Positions 45,556 to 55,513 are shown, counted from the first letter of the stretch. The stretch is 64,000 bases of DNA from Rhizobium sp. CFBP 8762 (GCF_014841565.1 NZ_JACYUD010000003.1:357216-421215); one strand, 5' to 3'. Notes: generated by a model from the sequence alone, not told the origin. Translations and numbers: made by a program.

Positions 45556-45841
45556 AAAAATTCCCTTTTCAGATTGAGATCCACCAAGCAAACGGTCCGC
45601 CGGATCATCGGGCATTGAATCAGCAACAGCGCAGGCATGCGCAGAGCCTTGTCTCTACACCGGCGCAAGAAAATTTCAACATCGCGCGTAAAATTGTTTA
45701 AAACAAAGCGTTCTTTCGCTGTACTGCCGTCTGCTTGGATGAATCGGGCTTGAATAGTGCCTGTGTCCAACCGTAAATGAAGGCAGTCGTCTCTGCATGC
45801 AGAGCGGCAGGTAAAAACCGCTCATGTATCAGGATAACACC

Positions 45842-46855
45842 ATGTCAGCCAGCCACACCAAAGTCTTGATTATCGGTTCCGGCCCCGCTGGTTACACCGC
45901 CGCCATCTATGCGGCCCGCGCCATGCTGGAACCCGTGTTGATTGCCGGTATGGAACAGGGTGGCCAGTTGATGATCACCACAGATGTGGAAAATTATCCG
46001 GGTTATGCCGATCCGGTTCAAGGCCCGTTTCTGATGGAACAGATGCTCAAGCAGGCCGTGCATGTTGGCGCAGAGATCGTCAATGATCTGGTGACGCATG
46101 TGGACATGGACGTTAAACCCTTCCGCCTTACCACCGACTCGGGTGCTGAATGGACGGCCGATACCCTGATTATCGCCACCGGCGCCAAGGCCAAGTGGCT
46201 GGGATTGGAAAGCGAACCGACCTTCATGGGTTTCGGCGTGTCCGCCTGCGCAACCTGCGACGGCTTTTTCTATCGCAACCGCGATGTCATCGTTGTTGGT
46301 GGCGGCAATTCAGCCGTGGAGGAAGCGCTGTATCTTTCCAACATTGCCAAAAGTGTGACGGTGGTGCACAGGCGCGATAGCTTCCGCTCGGAAAAAATTC
46401 TGCGCGAACGGCTGTTCGCCAAGGAGAATGTCAGTGTTCTGTGGGATCACGAGGTTATCGAATATCTTGGCAATCCGGCAAAGCCGCCCATGCCAGCCTC
46501 GCTGACCGGGGTGAAACTGCGCAACACCAAAACCGGCGAGATCAGCCAGCGCCAGACAGACGGTGTCTTCGTGGCTATTGGCCATGCCCCGGCGGTTGAA
46601 TTGTTCAAGGACAAGCTGCAGATGAAGCCGAACGGCTATCTCTGGACGGCGGCTGATAGCACGGCAACCAACATGCCCGGCATTTACGCCGCAGGCGACG
46701 TAACCGACGATATCTATCGTCAGGCCATCACGGCAGCGGGCATGGGCTGCATGGCAGCGCTGGAGGCGGAGCGCTACATCACAGCCCTTGAAACAGCACC
46801 TGCGGTTGAACAGGCGCACCGCGAGGAACAGGCTGATCTGCGTGTTGCATCCTGA
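45842..46855 (+). CDS. trxB: Thioredoxin reductase
   Basis: 337 residues from ATG 45842 (an in-frame ATG 18 bases upstream lacks a site; AGGATAAC precedes this one). The FAD-binding start VLIIGSGPAGYTAAIYAARA, the redox-active CATC at about 136-139, the NADPH site VVGGGNSAVEEALYL and the GIYAAGDVTDDIYRQAI segment are complete. It reduces thioredoxin with NADPH. It is followed by lsrB; in Sinorhizobium the equivalent gene pair is lsrA-lsrB. Confidence 0.97.
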   Translation: MSASHTKVLIIGSGPAGYTAAIYAARAMLEPVLIAGMEQGGQLMITTDVENYPGYADPVQGPFLMEQMLKQAVHVGAEIVNDLVTHVDMDVKPFRLTTDSGAEWTADTLIIATGAKAKWLGLESEPTFMGFGVSACATCDGFFYRNRDVIVVGGGNSAVEEALYLSNIAKSVTVVHRRDSFRSEKILRERLFAKENVSVLWDHEVIEYLGNPAKPPMPASLTGVKLRNTKTGEISQRQTDGVFVAIGHAPAVELFKDKLQMKPNGYLWTAADSTATNMPGIYAAGDVTDDIYRQAITAAGMGCMAALEAERYITALETAPAVEQAHREEQADLRVAS

Positions 46856-46958
46856 AAAGGCACCATTGCACATTAGGTTCATGTAGATTAGCTGAAACAG
46901 ACACAGTCCAGCCATAGGACTGTCGCAATTGCGGACGAGAAGAAGCCGCACGTCAGAA

Positions 46959-46975
46959 AACGTAATCTTTACGTT
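46959..46975. promoter_or_regulatory. Perfect palindrome upstream of lsrB
   Basis: AACGTAA-TCT-TTACGTT lies 70 bases before the lsrB start in the 190-base trxB-lsrB gap. Its size and symmetry suit a LysR-type operator, so self-control by LsrB is possible. A smaller hairpin AGTCC...AGGACT lies nearby (about 46,904-46,921). Confidence 0.5.
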
Positions 46976-47045
46976 GTGATACGGGAACGACAAGGCTTGG
47001 CTGGCGGGACGATACGAAGCCCGCCGGACAGATAGGAGGGAACAC

Positions 47046-47945
47046 ATGATGCCTTTGGACTGGGACAAGCTGCGCATTTTTCATGCGGCAGCAGAGGCGG
47101 GTTCGTTTACCCACGCTGCGGACAAATTACATCTGTCCCAATCGGCCATCAGCCGGCAGGTCAGTTCATTGGAACAGGATGTCGGGCTGAAACTGTTCCA
47201 TCGCCATGCGCGCGGACTGATTCTGACGGAACAGGGCGAAATTCTGTATCGGACGGCGCACGAAGTGCTGATGAAGCTGGAAAGCGTTAAAGTCCAGCTG
47301 ACGGAAAACAACGACAAGCCCAGCGGCAAGTTGCGCGTCACCACCACCGTTGGTCTGGGTCAGGGCTGGCTGACGGACAAGGTGCAGGAGTTCATGTCCA
47401 TGTATCCGGACATGCAGGTGCAGCTTATTCTGGACAATGAAGAGCTGGACGTAAACATGCGCCACGCCGATTGTGCCATTCGTTTGCGCCAGCCGCTGCA
47501 ATCGGATCTGATCCAGCGCAAGCTGTTTACCGTTCATATGCATGTCTATGCGGCCCCCTCCTACATCAACAAGCATGGCGAGCCGCAAAATATCGATGAC
47601 CTCGACAATCACCGGATCATCAGTTTCGGCGAGCCTGCGCCCAACTACCTGCTCGATCTCAACTGGCTGGAAGTCGCTGGGCGGGAATCGGATAATCGCC
47701 GGTTGGCGCACCTGCAAATCAACAGTATGACGTCCATCAAACGCGCTGCGCTTTTGGGAATCGGCATCGCCATGCTGCCGGATTACATCGTGGGGCGCGA
47801 TCCGGGCCTGTTGCAACTGTCCATCCATGCGGACATTCCCAGTTTCGATACGTATTTCTGCTATCCGGATGAAATGAAGAACTCGGCAAAACTCAAGGTT
47901 TTCCGGGATTTCGTGGTCGCAAAAGCGCGTAACTGGAATTTTTAG
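47046..47945 (+). CDS. lsrB: LysR-type regulator LsrB/VtlR
   Basis: 299 residues. The N-terminal HTH (DWDKLRIFHAAAEAGSFTHAADKLHLSQSAISRQVSSLEQDVG) and the effector domain (VNMRHADCAIRLRQPLQSDLIQRKL.., FPDYIVGRDPGL-type motif, and the end FRDFVVAKARNWNF) closely match LsrB of Sinorhizobium/Agrobacterium and VtlR of Brucella. This regulator is needed for symbiosis or virulence in those hosts and activates abcR2 and several small ORFs in Brucella. AGGAGGGA precedes the ATG pair. A probable AbcR sRNA gene follows at once, as in relatives. Confidence 0.93.
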   Translation: MMPLDWDKLRIFHAAAEAGSFTHAADKLHLSQSAISRQVSSLEQDVGLKLFHRHARGLILTEQGEILYRTAHEVLMKLESVKVQLTENNDKPSGKLRVTTTVGLGQGWLTDKVQEFMSMYPDMQVQLILDNEELDVNMRHADCAIRLRQPLQSDLIQRKLFTVHMHVYAAPSYINKHGEPQNIDDLDNHRIISFGEPAPNYLLDLNWLEVAGRESDNRRLAHLQINSMTSIKRAALLGIGIAMLPDYIVGRDPGLLQLSIHADIPSFDTYFCYPDEMKNSAKLKVFRDFVVAKARNWNF

Positions 47946-48001
47946 GTCCACGTCTTGCATGGCATTGCGTCAAATGCATAGCAGACATGCACACGACCCC
48001 C

Positions 48002-48030
48002 TTGAAGAATGCCTAGGAAATGATCATATC
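48002..48030 (+). promoter_or_regulatory. Sigma-70-type promoter of the sRNA gene
   Basis: TTGAAG (48002-48007) and CATATC (48025-48030) are separated by 17 bases. The pair lies 57 bases after the lsrB stop and just before a region with sRNA features, giving a predicted transcription start near 48,037. Confidence 0.6.
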
Positions 48031-48036
48031 GCACAT

Positions 48037-48161
48037 AGCTGATGCATTTTGGTGGCTTTCTTTTTCCTCCCAGTGCCACCGCAGCAGCTGTTCCCCTCTG
48101 GAGGTTCTATGACCTTCATAACTATAAGGGCCCAAGCTTCGTCTTGAGGCCCTCTTTTTTT
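48037..48161 (+). ncRNA. AbcR-type trans-acting small RNA (candidate)
   Basis: About 125 nt between the promoter above and a terminator hairpin AGGGCCCAAG-CTTCGT-CTTGAGGCCCT followed by T7 (48127-48161). The single-stranded motif CTTTTTCCTCCCAG (about 48,062-48,076) and CCCCTCTGGAGG further on are anti-Shine-Dalgarno-like, as in AbcR1/AbcR2, which repress ABC transporter mRNAs with Hfq. In Sinorhizobium and other rhizobia the tandem abcR genes lie between the lsrB and arsR homologues, the same place. Only one copy is seen here. The exact 5' end is predicted. Confidence 0.78.
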
Positions 48162-48213
48162 GTCTTCATGGTGGCCAAACATCCCGTTGGTTGACATGTC
48201 GCGGCGTCGCGCT

Positions 48214-48252
48214 TCGAATATTTTCGATACATATATTGAATATTCTCGATAC
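48214..48252. promoter_or_regulatory. Operator-like direct repeats upstream of arsR
   Basis: CGAATATTTTCGATAC (48215-48230) and TGAATATTCTCGATAC (48237-48252) are repeated with a 22-base period, two helical turns. The first includes the inverted repeat TCGAA-TATT-TTCGA. The position 20-55 bases before the ArsR start is right for autorepression. Confidence 0.65.
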
Positions 48253-48270
48253 GATCTCCACATAGACGAC

Positions 48271-48582
48271 ATGGACATCGACAGGATTTTGAAAGCACTT
48301 GCCAACCCTGCAAGGATGGAGATTTTGAACTGGCTGAAGGACCCGGCGGTCCATTTCAGCGGTCAACATCTCCCTCTCGACATGGGCGTGTGTGCCGGAC
48401 AGTTCGAACGGTGCGGACTATCCCAATCCACTGTGTCCTCCCATCTTTCCGTCCTTCAGCAGGCCGATCTTATTATCGGTCAGCGTGTTGGCCAGTGGAT
48501 TTTCTACCGGCGTAACGAGGACACGATTTTAGCTTTTCTAACGCAGCTCAACACGATGTTGTCTGCGGCCGAACCCCTGTAA
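48271..48582 (+). CDS. ArsR-family winged-helix regulator
   Basis: 103 residues from ATG 48271 (MDIDRILKALANPARMEILNWL), which is the usual beginning of ArsR proteins; a longer frame upstream overlaps the sRNA terminator. The HTH is at about 50-72 (CGLSQSTVSSHLSVLQQADLI) and ends in GQWIFYRRNEDTI. One cysteine in MGVCAGQFERCGLS may sense thiol or electrophile stress. The next gene, 10 bases downstream, is an Old Yellow Enzyme, so the pair probably forms a reactive-electrophile response unit, like NemR-NemA in other bacteria but with an ArsR protein. Confidence 0.88.
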   Translation: MDIDRILKALANPARMEILNWLKDPAVHFSGQHLPLDMGVCAGQFERCGLSQSTVSSHLSVLQQADLIIGQRVGQWIFYRRNEDTILAFLTQLNTMLSAAEPL

Positions 48583-48592
48583 AGGACTCTTC

Positions 48593-49714
48593 ATGGCTAC
48601 TCTTTTCGACCCCATTCGCGTTGGCGACATCGATCTCGCAAACCGCATCGTCATGGCGCCGTTGACCCGCAACCGCTCTCCCGGCGCAGTCCCCAACACG
48701 CTGAACGTAACTTATTACGAGCAGCGCGCCACGGCTGGCCTGCTCATCACCGAAGCGACCGCCATTACGCATCAGGGTCAGGGCTATGCCGATGTGCCGG
48801 GCCTGTATTCGCAGGAGGCGCTTGCCGGTTGGAAAAAAGTCACCGATGCGGTGCACGCAGCCGGCGGCAAGATTGTTGTGCAGATGTGGCATGTGGGCCG
48901 TATTTCACATGTCGATCTTCAGCCAAATGGTGGCAAGCCGGTCGCTCCATCCGCAATTGCAGCAAAGGCGAAGACCTATCTGGTCAATCCTGATGGCTCC
49001 GGCCATTTTGCGGAAACCTCGGAACCCAGGGCGCTGGAGCTCGATGAGTTGCCGGGCATCGTTGAAGATTATCGTCGCGCTGCTCGCGCCGCTATCGACG
49101 CCGGTTTTGATGGCGTGGAAATACACGCGGCCAATGGTTATCTTCTGGATCAGTTCCTGCGGTCCAGTGCCAACACCCGCACCGACTCCTATGGCGGTTC
49201 GATAGAAAACCGCGCGCGGCTTCTGCTGGAAGTGGTCGATGCCGTGACCAAGGAAATTGGCGGTGGACGCACGGGCATTCGGTTGTCACCGGTCACCCCG
49301 GCCAATGACGTGTTTGATTCAGAGCCGCAGCCGTTGTTTGATTATGTTGCCAAGGCCATCGGCCCCTACAAGCTGGCTTACATTCACGTGATCGAAGGTG
49401 CCACCGGTGGTCCGCGTGATCACAAGCAAGGCGACGAAAGCTTTGATTACGATGCTTTGCGCTTAGCCTATACCAGCAATGGCGGCACCGGTGCGTGGAT
49501 GGTTAACAACGCCTATGACCGGGATATGGGGGAAAAGGCCGTGGAGTCGGGTGAAGCCGATCTCGTTGCCTATGGCAAGCCTTTCATCGCCAACCCGGAT
49601 CTCGTTCGTCGCTTCCGCGAAAACGCGCCCCTCAATCCTCAGGATCAGGCGACCTTCTACGGCGGTGGCGCCAAGGGTTACACGGATTATCCCACGCTGG
49701 ATCAGGCAAGCTGA
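48593..49714 (+). CDS. Old Yellow Enzyme family alkene reductase
   Basis: 373 residues. The FMN-binding start LFDPIRVGDIDLANRIVMAPLTRNRSPG, VVQMWHVGRISH, the catalytic region DGVEIHAANGYLLDQFLRSSANTRTDSYGGSIENRARLL (over two parts) and GKPFIANPDLVRR are diagnostic. It reduces activated alkenes, N-ethylmaleimide and nitro compounds with NAD(P)H. It is co-directional with the upstream arsR (10-base gap) and has its own terminator. Confidence 0.95.
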   Translation: MATLFDPIRVGDIDLANRIVMAPLTRNRSPGAVPNTLNVTYYEQRATAGLLITEATAITHQGQGYADVPGLYSQEALAGWKKVTDAVHAAGGKIVVQMWHVGRISHVDLQPNGGKPVAPSAIAAKAKTYLVNPDGSGHFAETSEPRALELDELPGIVEDYRRAARAAIDAGFDGVEIHAANGYLLDQFLRSSANTRTDSYGGSIENRARLLLEVVDAVTKEIGGGRTGIRLSPVTPANDVFDSEPQPLFDYVAKAIGPYKLAYIHVIEGATGGPRDHKQGDESFDYDALRLAYTSNGGTGAWMVNNAYDRDMGEKAVESGEADLVAYGKPFIANPDLVRRFRENAPLNPQDQATFYGGGAKGYTDYPTLDQAS

Positions 49715-49747
49715 AGCTTTTAGCGAGACCATAGATATGAATGGACT

Positions 49748-49775
49748 ACGCCGCCGATTAAACTGGCGGCGTTTT
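49748..49775 (+). terminator. Terminator after the alkene reductase gene
   Basis: ACGCCGCC (49748-49755) pairs with GGCGGCGT (49765-49772) around a 9-base AT-rich loop, followed by TTTC. The U-run is short. Confidence 0.75.
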
Positions 49776-49883
49776 CATGAACTCCATTTTTGATTTTTAG
49801 CAAAAACATGATAATTTTAGGTAGGATTTAGCGCAAGCAATGTCTAAAAGGCGTGGATCTCATTCACGCAGATGGAGTCTTCC

Positions 49884-51182
49884 ATGACAGTCGAGCAGCG
49901 TCATCACATCGTTATCATCGGTGCGGGTTTTGGTGGATTGGAGGCGGCCTATCGTCTGCGCGATATGGACGCTGATGTCACCATTATCGACCAGCGCAAC
50001 CACCATCTTTTCCAGCCGCTGCTCTATCAGGTTGCAACGTCGTCGCTGGCGACATCGGAAATCGCGTGGCCCGTCCGGCACTTCTTCCGCGATAACAAGA
50101 ACGTGACCACCCTTCTGGCAACGGTAACAGCGGTAGACCGGGCCAACAATCTGGTTCTACTGGACGATGGCAGCAAGGTGCGGTTTGATCGGCTGATCAT
50201 TGCGACCGGCGCAAGCCACGCCTATTTCGGCCATGACGAGTGGGAAGAGTTTGCGCCTGGGCTGAAAACGCTGGAGGACGCAACGACAATCCGCCGCAGG
50301 ATGCTAACCGCTTTCGAGGACGCAGAACGCGAAACGGACCCGGCGGAACAAGCGGCCTTGTTGACCTTCGTCGTCATCGGTGGCGGGCCAACCGGGGTTG
50401 AACTGGCTGGCACGATCGCCGAACTGGCTCATAACACCCTGAAAGGAGAGTTTCGCCGCTACGACCCCACCCGTACCCGCATCGTCTTGATCGAGGCCGG
50501 ACAGCGGGTACTGTCGGCATTCCCTGAAGATTTGTCGGAGTACTCCAAAAAAGCTTTGGAGAACCTGGGTGTGGAAGTGCATTTGGGCAATGCCGTTTCC
50601 GTGTGTGATGCCGATGGTGTTGTCTATGGCGGCGAGCGACTTGCGGCACGTACCATTCTGTGGGCAGCCGGGGTCAAGGCGTCCAATGCCGCGCGCTGGC
50701 TGGAAGCAGAAGCGGACCGGGCCGGCCGGGTAGTGGTGGACCCACAGCTGCGGCTTCCCGGTCGCAAGGATATCTATGTCATTGGCGATACGGCATCGGT
50801 CATGGATACCGAAGGCAAGCCGGTTCCAGGTATCGCGCCGGCTGCCAAGCAGCAAGGCCGCTACGTTGCCGAGTTGCTTATGGCCGAACACGCTGGCAAG
50901 AGCGAAAGCGTTTCGCCCTTCCGGTACAAGCACGGCGGAAGTCTGGCCACAATCGGGAGGCGTCTTGCGGTGATCGACTTCGGCTGGATCAAGCTTCGCG
51001 GTGCGGTGGCCTGGTGGCTGTGGGGCATTGCCCATATCTACTTCCTGATCGGCATGCGAAACCGGCTGGCCGTTGCCATCAGCTGGTTATGGATTCACAC
51101 CAAGGGGCAGCGAAGCGCGCGGCTGATAACGCAAGGGAAGGCCGGTGTCGATAAGGTAACATCAGGCGTTTCGGGGGGATAG
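49884..51182 (+). CDS. ndh: Type II NADH dehydrogenase (NDH-2)
   Basis: 432 residues from ATG 49884; GGAG lies eight bases upstream, and an ATG 12 bases earlier has no site. FAD and NADH dinucleotide folds are seen (HIVIIGAGFGGLEAAYRL; FVVIGGGPTGVELAGTIAEL). NDH-2 features AAKQQGRYVAELL and the C-terminal GSLATIGRRLAVIDFGWIKLRGAVAWWLWGIAHIYFLIGMRNR (in part, amphipathic membrane anchor) are present. It passes electrons from NADH to quinone without proton pumping. Its end overlaps the convergent diguanylate cyclase gene by 21 bases. Confidence 0.95.
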   Translation: MTVEQRHHIVIIGAGFGGLEAAYRLRDMDADVTIIDQRNHHLFQPLLYQVATSSLATSEIAWPVRHFFRDNKNVTTLLATVTAVDRANNLVLLDDGSKVRFDRLIIATGASHAYFGHDEWEEFAPGLKTLEDATTIRRRMLTAFEDAERETDPAEQAALLTFVVIGGGPTGVELAGTIAELAHNTLKGEFRRYDPTRTRIVLIEAGQRVLSAFPEDLSEYSKKALENLGVEVHLGNAVSVCDADGVVYGGERLAARTILWAAGVKASNAARWLEAEADRAGRVVVDPQLRLPGRKDIYVIGDTASVMDTEGKPVPGIAPAAKQQGRYVAELLMAEHAGKSESVSPFRYKHGGSLATIGRRLAVIDFGWIKLRGAVAWWLWGIAHIYFLIGMRNRLAVAISWLWIHTKGQRSARLITQGKAGVDKVTSGVSGG

Positions 51183-52391
51183 CGTTTCTGCAAGCCCGTC
51201 AAACTGGCGTGGGAATGGGCTGGCTTGTGATTGGGCCATTTCCACACGTGCGGCCGGAAGCGTTTCCATCCGCACGCAATTGCGGCCGCAATATTTGGCG
51301 TTGTAGAGCGCGTTATCGGCACGGCGAAGAACATCGGACCACGTCCGGTCACTGGAGCAGGTGATAGCAATACCAAGGCTGATGGTCACGCTCAGTTCAC
51401 GATCGCAGGCCGGAAAGGGCGTCCTGGACACCGTTGTACGAAGACGGTCAGCAAGCACCATCGCTGCATCGGCAGAGGTTTCCGGCAGATACAGGCAGAA
51501 CTCCTCTCCCCCCATGCGCGCAAAAACGTCATCCCCCCGCAAATCCCCTTTGATGCGCTGACCAAAGCCATGCAGCACGGCGTCTCCGCATTCGTGCCCG
51601 TAATTGTCGTTAATCAACTTGAAGAGATCGATATCCATGGCAATGATTGCGCTCCCCGGCATCGGCTGCGCGGGAAGCTGCGAAAAGAACCACCGACGAT
51701 TTCCGACATTGGTCAGGGTGTCCGTCAAGGCTGCATGGCGCAGTTGGGTTTCCACCCGCTCCTTGCCAAGGGTGATTGACGACATGGCGATCCCGAAATT
51801 AACGAGTATCTGAAGAAAGAACGCTGTGGAAATGCTGGGACCGTAGGACCCCGGCGCCAGAATTCCGGCAAGGCTCCACACGAATCCAAGGCAACTGCCC
51901 AGCAAAAATGCAGCCAGCAACAGACGCGACGGAAGCGGCTCGCGCCGGTGGTCTAGCAAAACGTCCGCAACACTGAAAGCAAGATACCCGATGGCCGTGA
52001 CGTGAAATGCCGTGGCCCGCATCATATTATCGACCGGAAAGTCCGTGATCAGAGCAACGACGATCCACATAGCGGGAATAAAAAGCGCGAACACAATCGC
52101 ACGATCCGACGTCCGTCCGCTCAGAATGCGAATCCCAAGCCACATGAAGGCATAGCCAAAAAACCCCAAAAAAACATTGCTGTAGGCCCACAAATGCAAC
52201 GGCAGCAGTCCCGTTTCCCCCAACCCGGCGATTGCTGATCCGCAGGACAGGCTTAGGAAAGAAGCGGCGAGGATACCGAGCCCACGATTGCCAGGGGAAT
52301 AAAACAGCGCATGCAGACAACTGATGGCACCGACCACGAGGGATGTATTGAACAGCAGCAAGACCGTTGCGAGATCGAGGCTAAACTTCAT
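51162..52391 (-). CDS. Membrane-bound GGDEF diguanylate cyclase
   Basis: 409 residues. Seven hydrophobic segments lie within residues 10-205. The GGDEF domain follows (about 215-385) with DALTDTLTNVGNRRWF-type start, IDLFKLINDNYGHECGD and the signature RMGGEEFCLYLP (GGEEF, an active form). There is no RxxD inhibitory site exactly five residues before, although DDVFARMGG is close. It is expected to make cyclic di-GMP in response to a membrane signal. The stop region overlaps the ndh end on the other strand. Confidence 0.93.
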   Translation of the reverse strand: MKFSLDLATVLLLFNTSLVVGAISCLHALFYSPGNRGLGILAASFLSLSCGSAIAGLGETGLLPLHLWAYSNVFLGFFGYAFMWLGIRILSGRTSDRAIVFALFIPAMWIVVALITDFPVDNMMRATAFHVTAIGYLAFSVADVLLDHRREPLPSRLLLAAFLLGSCLGFVWSLAGILAPGSYGPSISTAFFLQILVNFGIAMSSITLGKERVETQLRHAALTDTLTNVGNRRWFFSQLPAQPMPGSAIIAMDIDLFKLINDNYGHECGDAVLHGFGQRIKGDLRGDDVFARMGGEEFCLYLPETSADAAMVLADRLRTTVSRTPFPACDRELSVTISLGIAITCSSDRTWSDVLRRADNALYNAKYCGRNCVRMETLPAARVEMAQSQASPFPRQFDGLAETLSPRNA

Positions 52392-52554
52392 CAGACAAAC
52401 GCTCTCCTCATGGTCCAGCGCTTGACGGGCACATCCAAACGGGGCGCTGACCGACCATCACGCACCCCAAAATTATACCATAAGAATTTCTAATTTAAAG
52501 TTTACGGATGGATCGACCGGCTGATACCGGTCGCTCCATGTCTCACAAGTGCAA

Positions 52555-53772
<1,218 letters not shown>

Positions 53773-53983
53773 TCAGGTTTGAAACAGCATATCGCGGCGG
53801 CGGCCCGTTAACGGGCTCCGTAGCGTTTAGGTGTATGTCTAAAGAACCCCGTGGTTTCAAGGAAAAACAGTTAACGCGCCCAAATTTTGCCATCACAATT
53901 GTCGCGCGTTGCCGCAATTGCGCCCCGATGGCACCGCCTTGCGCCGGTCTATTAGCACCACTGAACGAGCAAGGAGGGACCAG

Positions 53984-54187
53984 ATGCTGTTTGAGGATGA
54001 TCGCCCGGGCTGTGCTGCCCGCTCCCACACCGACAACGCCCGCTGGACGCTCGTTGCGCTGACGGCCTGCATTGGCATGGTCTTCGGCCTTGTCCTTTCG
54101 AAAGCACCGGCACCACCCGCCCAGCCTTCCATTCACCTTGCACTCCAAAGCCCAGCAGAACTGAACCATGTCCATGAGAACCGATAG
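53984..54187 (+). CDS. Small single-span membrane protein, unknown function
   Basis: 67 residues from ATG 53984, which has a very good ribosome site (AGGAGGGACC). One hydrophobic segment (WTLVALTACIGMVFGLVL, about residues 21-38) is followed by a Pro-rich stretch. It overlaps the next small gene by 14 bases. Codon use agrees with neighbours. I do not recognise a family. It is probably part of a short operon with the PQQ sugar dehydrogenase downstream. Confidence 0.6.
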   Translation: MLFEDDRPGCAARSHTDNARWTLVALTACIGMVFGLVLSKAPAPPAQPSIHLALQSPAELNHVHENR

Positions 54188-54308
54188 TCACAAAGCCCGC
54201 CCCCTTCATTTCCTGGCCCGTCTTCATACAATGGAGAAAATCGTGCTGGCAGCACTTGTACTGGTCGGCAGCGCTGGTCTTGTCCTGATCGGCACAGGCT
54301 ATAGTTAA
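54174..54308 (+). CDS. Very small membrane protein, unknown function
   Basis: 44 residues from ATG 54174. The C-terminal part (MEKIVLAALVLVGSAGLVLIG) is a single membrane segment; ATG 54231 within the gene would give only that segment. The frame overlaps the end of the previous small gene and ends 22 bases before the dehydrogenase start. It has no strong ribosome site of its own, so translation may depend on coupling. The protein-coding status rests on membrane pattern and position only. Confidence 0.45.
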   Translation: MRTDSHKARPLHFLARLHTMEKIVLAALVLVGSAGLVLIGTGYS

Positions 54309-54330
54309 GCAGTTTTAAGGGAGAACAGGA

Positions 54331-55464
54331 ATGAACAGTACGACAGCGGCAACCGGTCTTTTCCTGTTTTCCCTCATGCCAGTGGCAGGCGTCACCGCAG
54401 AGACTTTTCCAACAAAAAAAGTCCAGATCGAGGTCGAAACACTCGCAGACGGTCTGGACTCGCCATGGGCTGTGGAGGCCCTGCCCGACGGCGGCATGAT
54501 TGTGACTGAGCGCACCGGCCAGTTGCGTATCGTCCGCGATGGTAAAACATCTGAACCTGTCAGAGGGCTTCCAACCGTCGCGGTGCAAGGTCAAGGCGGC
54601 CTTCTGGACGTGGCGCTCGCGCAGGATTTTGCGGCCAACCGCACCATTTTTCTTACCATGTCTGTCGCTGGCGAAGGCGGCTATGGCACCGCTGTTGTTC
54701 GCGGCGAACTCAGCGCCGATGAAAAGAGCCTGGCAGATGTGAAGGAACTGTTTCGCATGAACCGGTTCACCACGAAGGGACAGCATTTCGGATCACGCAT
54801 AGCCGTTGCAAAAGATGGTAGCCTGTTCTTTGCAATCGGTGATCGCGGCGAGCGCGACCGCGCGCAGGATCCGAAAGACCATGCGGGCTCCGTGCTGCAC
54901 ATCAACGCAGATGGAACGATCCCACAATCGAACCCCCATCGCGACAGCAAGACCGCCCTGCCGGAAATCTGGTCCTTCGGCCACCGCAACGCGCAGGGTA
55001 TCACCTTCGATCCGGCTGACCAGACCTTGTGGACGGTGGAACACGGCGCGCGCGGGGGTGATGAAGTCAACCAGCCTCAGCCCGACAAGAATTACGGCTG
55101 GCCTGTTATCACCTATGGCAAGGACTATTCCGGTGCCGATATCGGTCGCGGTACATCTGCCCAAGGCTATGAGCAGCCCGCCTATTACTGGGATCCATCC
55201 ATTGCGCCGGGGGCGCTCGCGGTCTATCGCGGCGCGATGTTTCCCGAGTGGGATGGTGACATTCTTGTTGCCGCGCTGAAATTTCAGCTGCTATCGCGTC
55301 TTGAACGGGATGAGAGTGGAAAGATCCTTGGCGAAGAGCGCATGTTGGAAGGCGAATTCGGACGTTTGCGCGATGTGACCGTAGCGCCGGACGGCTCGGT
55401 GCTTCTGTTGACGGATGGCGAGGATGGGAAGCTGTTGCGCGTTTCTCGTGCGGCGAGCGACTAG
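54331..55464 (+). CDS. PQQ-dependent aldose sugar dehydrogenase (YliI-like)
   Basis: 377 residues with a signal peptide (cleavage near GVTAE, residue about 24). Features of the soluble PQQ glucose dehydrogenase fold appear in order: LDSPWAVEALPDGGMIVTERTGQLRIV, GQGGLLDVALA, KGQHFGSRIAV, IWSFGHRNAQGITFDP and GARGGDEVNQPQPDKNYGWPVITYG. These contain residues that bind calcium and PQQ. It oxidises aldoses in the periplasm if PQQ is present; no pqq genes are in the window. The GGGAGAACAGG site precedes the ATG. Confidence 0.92.
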   Translation: MNSTTAATGLFLFSLMPVAGVTAETFPTKKVQIEVETLADGLDSPWAVEALPDGGMIVTERTGQLRIVRDGKTSEPVRGLPTVAVQGQGGLLDVALAQDFAANRTIFLTMSVAGEGGYGTAVVRGELSADEKSLADVKELFRMNRFTTKGQHFGSRIAVAKDGSLFFAIGDRGERDRAQDPKDHAGSVLHINADGTIPQSNPHRDSKTALPEIWSFGHRNAQGITFDPADQTLWTVEHGARGGDEVNQPQPDKNYGWPVITYGKDYSGADIGRGTSAQGYEQPAYYWDPSIAPGALAVYRGAMFPEWDGDILVAALKFQLLSRLERDESGKILGEERMLEGEFGRLRDVTVAPDGSVLLLTDGEDGKLLRVSRAASD

Positions 55465-55513
55465 AGATTTCCGGTAAACGTGCGCAGCGTTTCCCCGAAA
55501 ATTCGTAAGCTCT

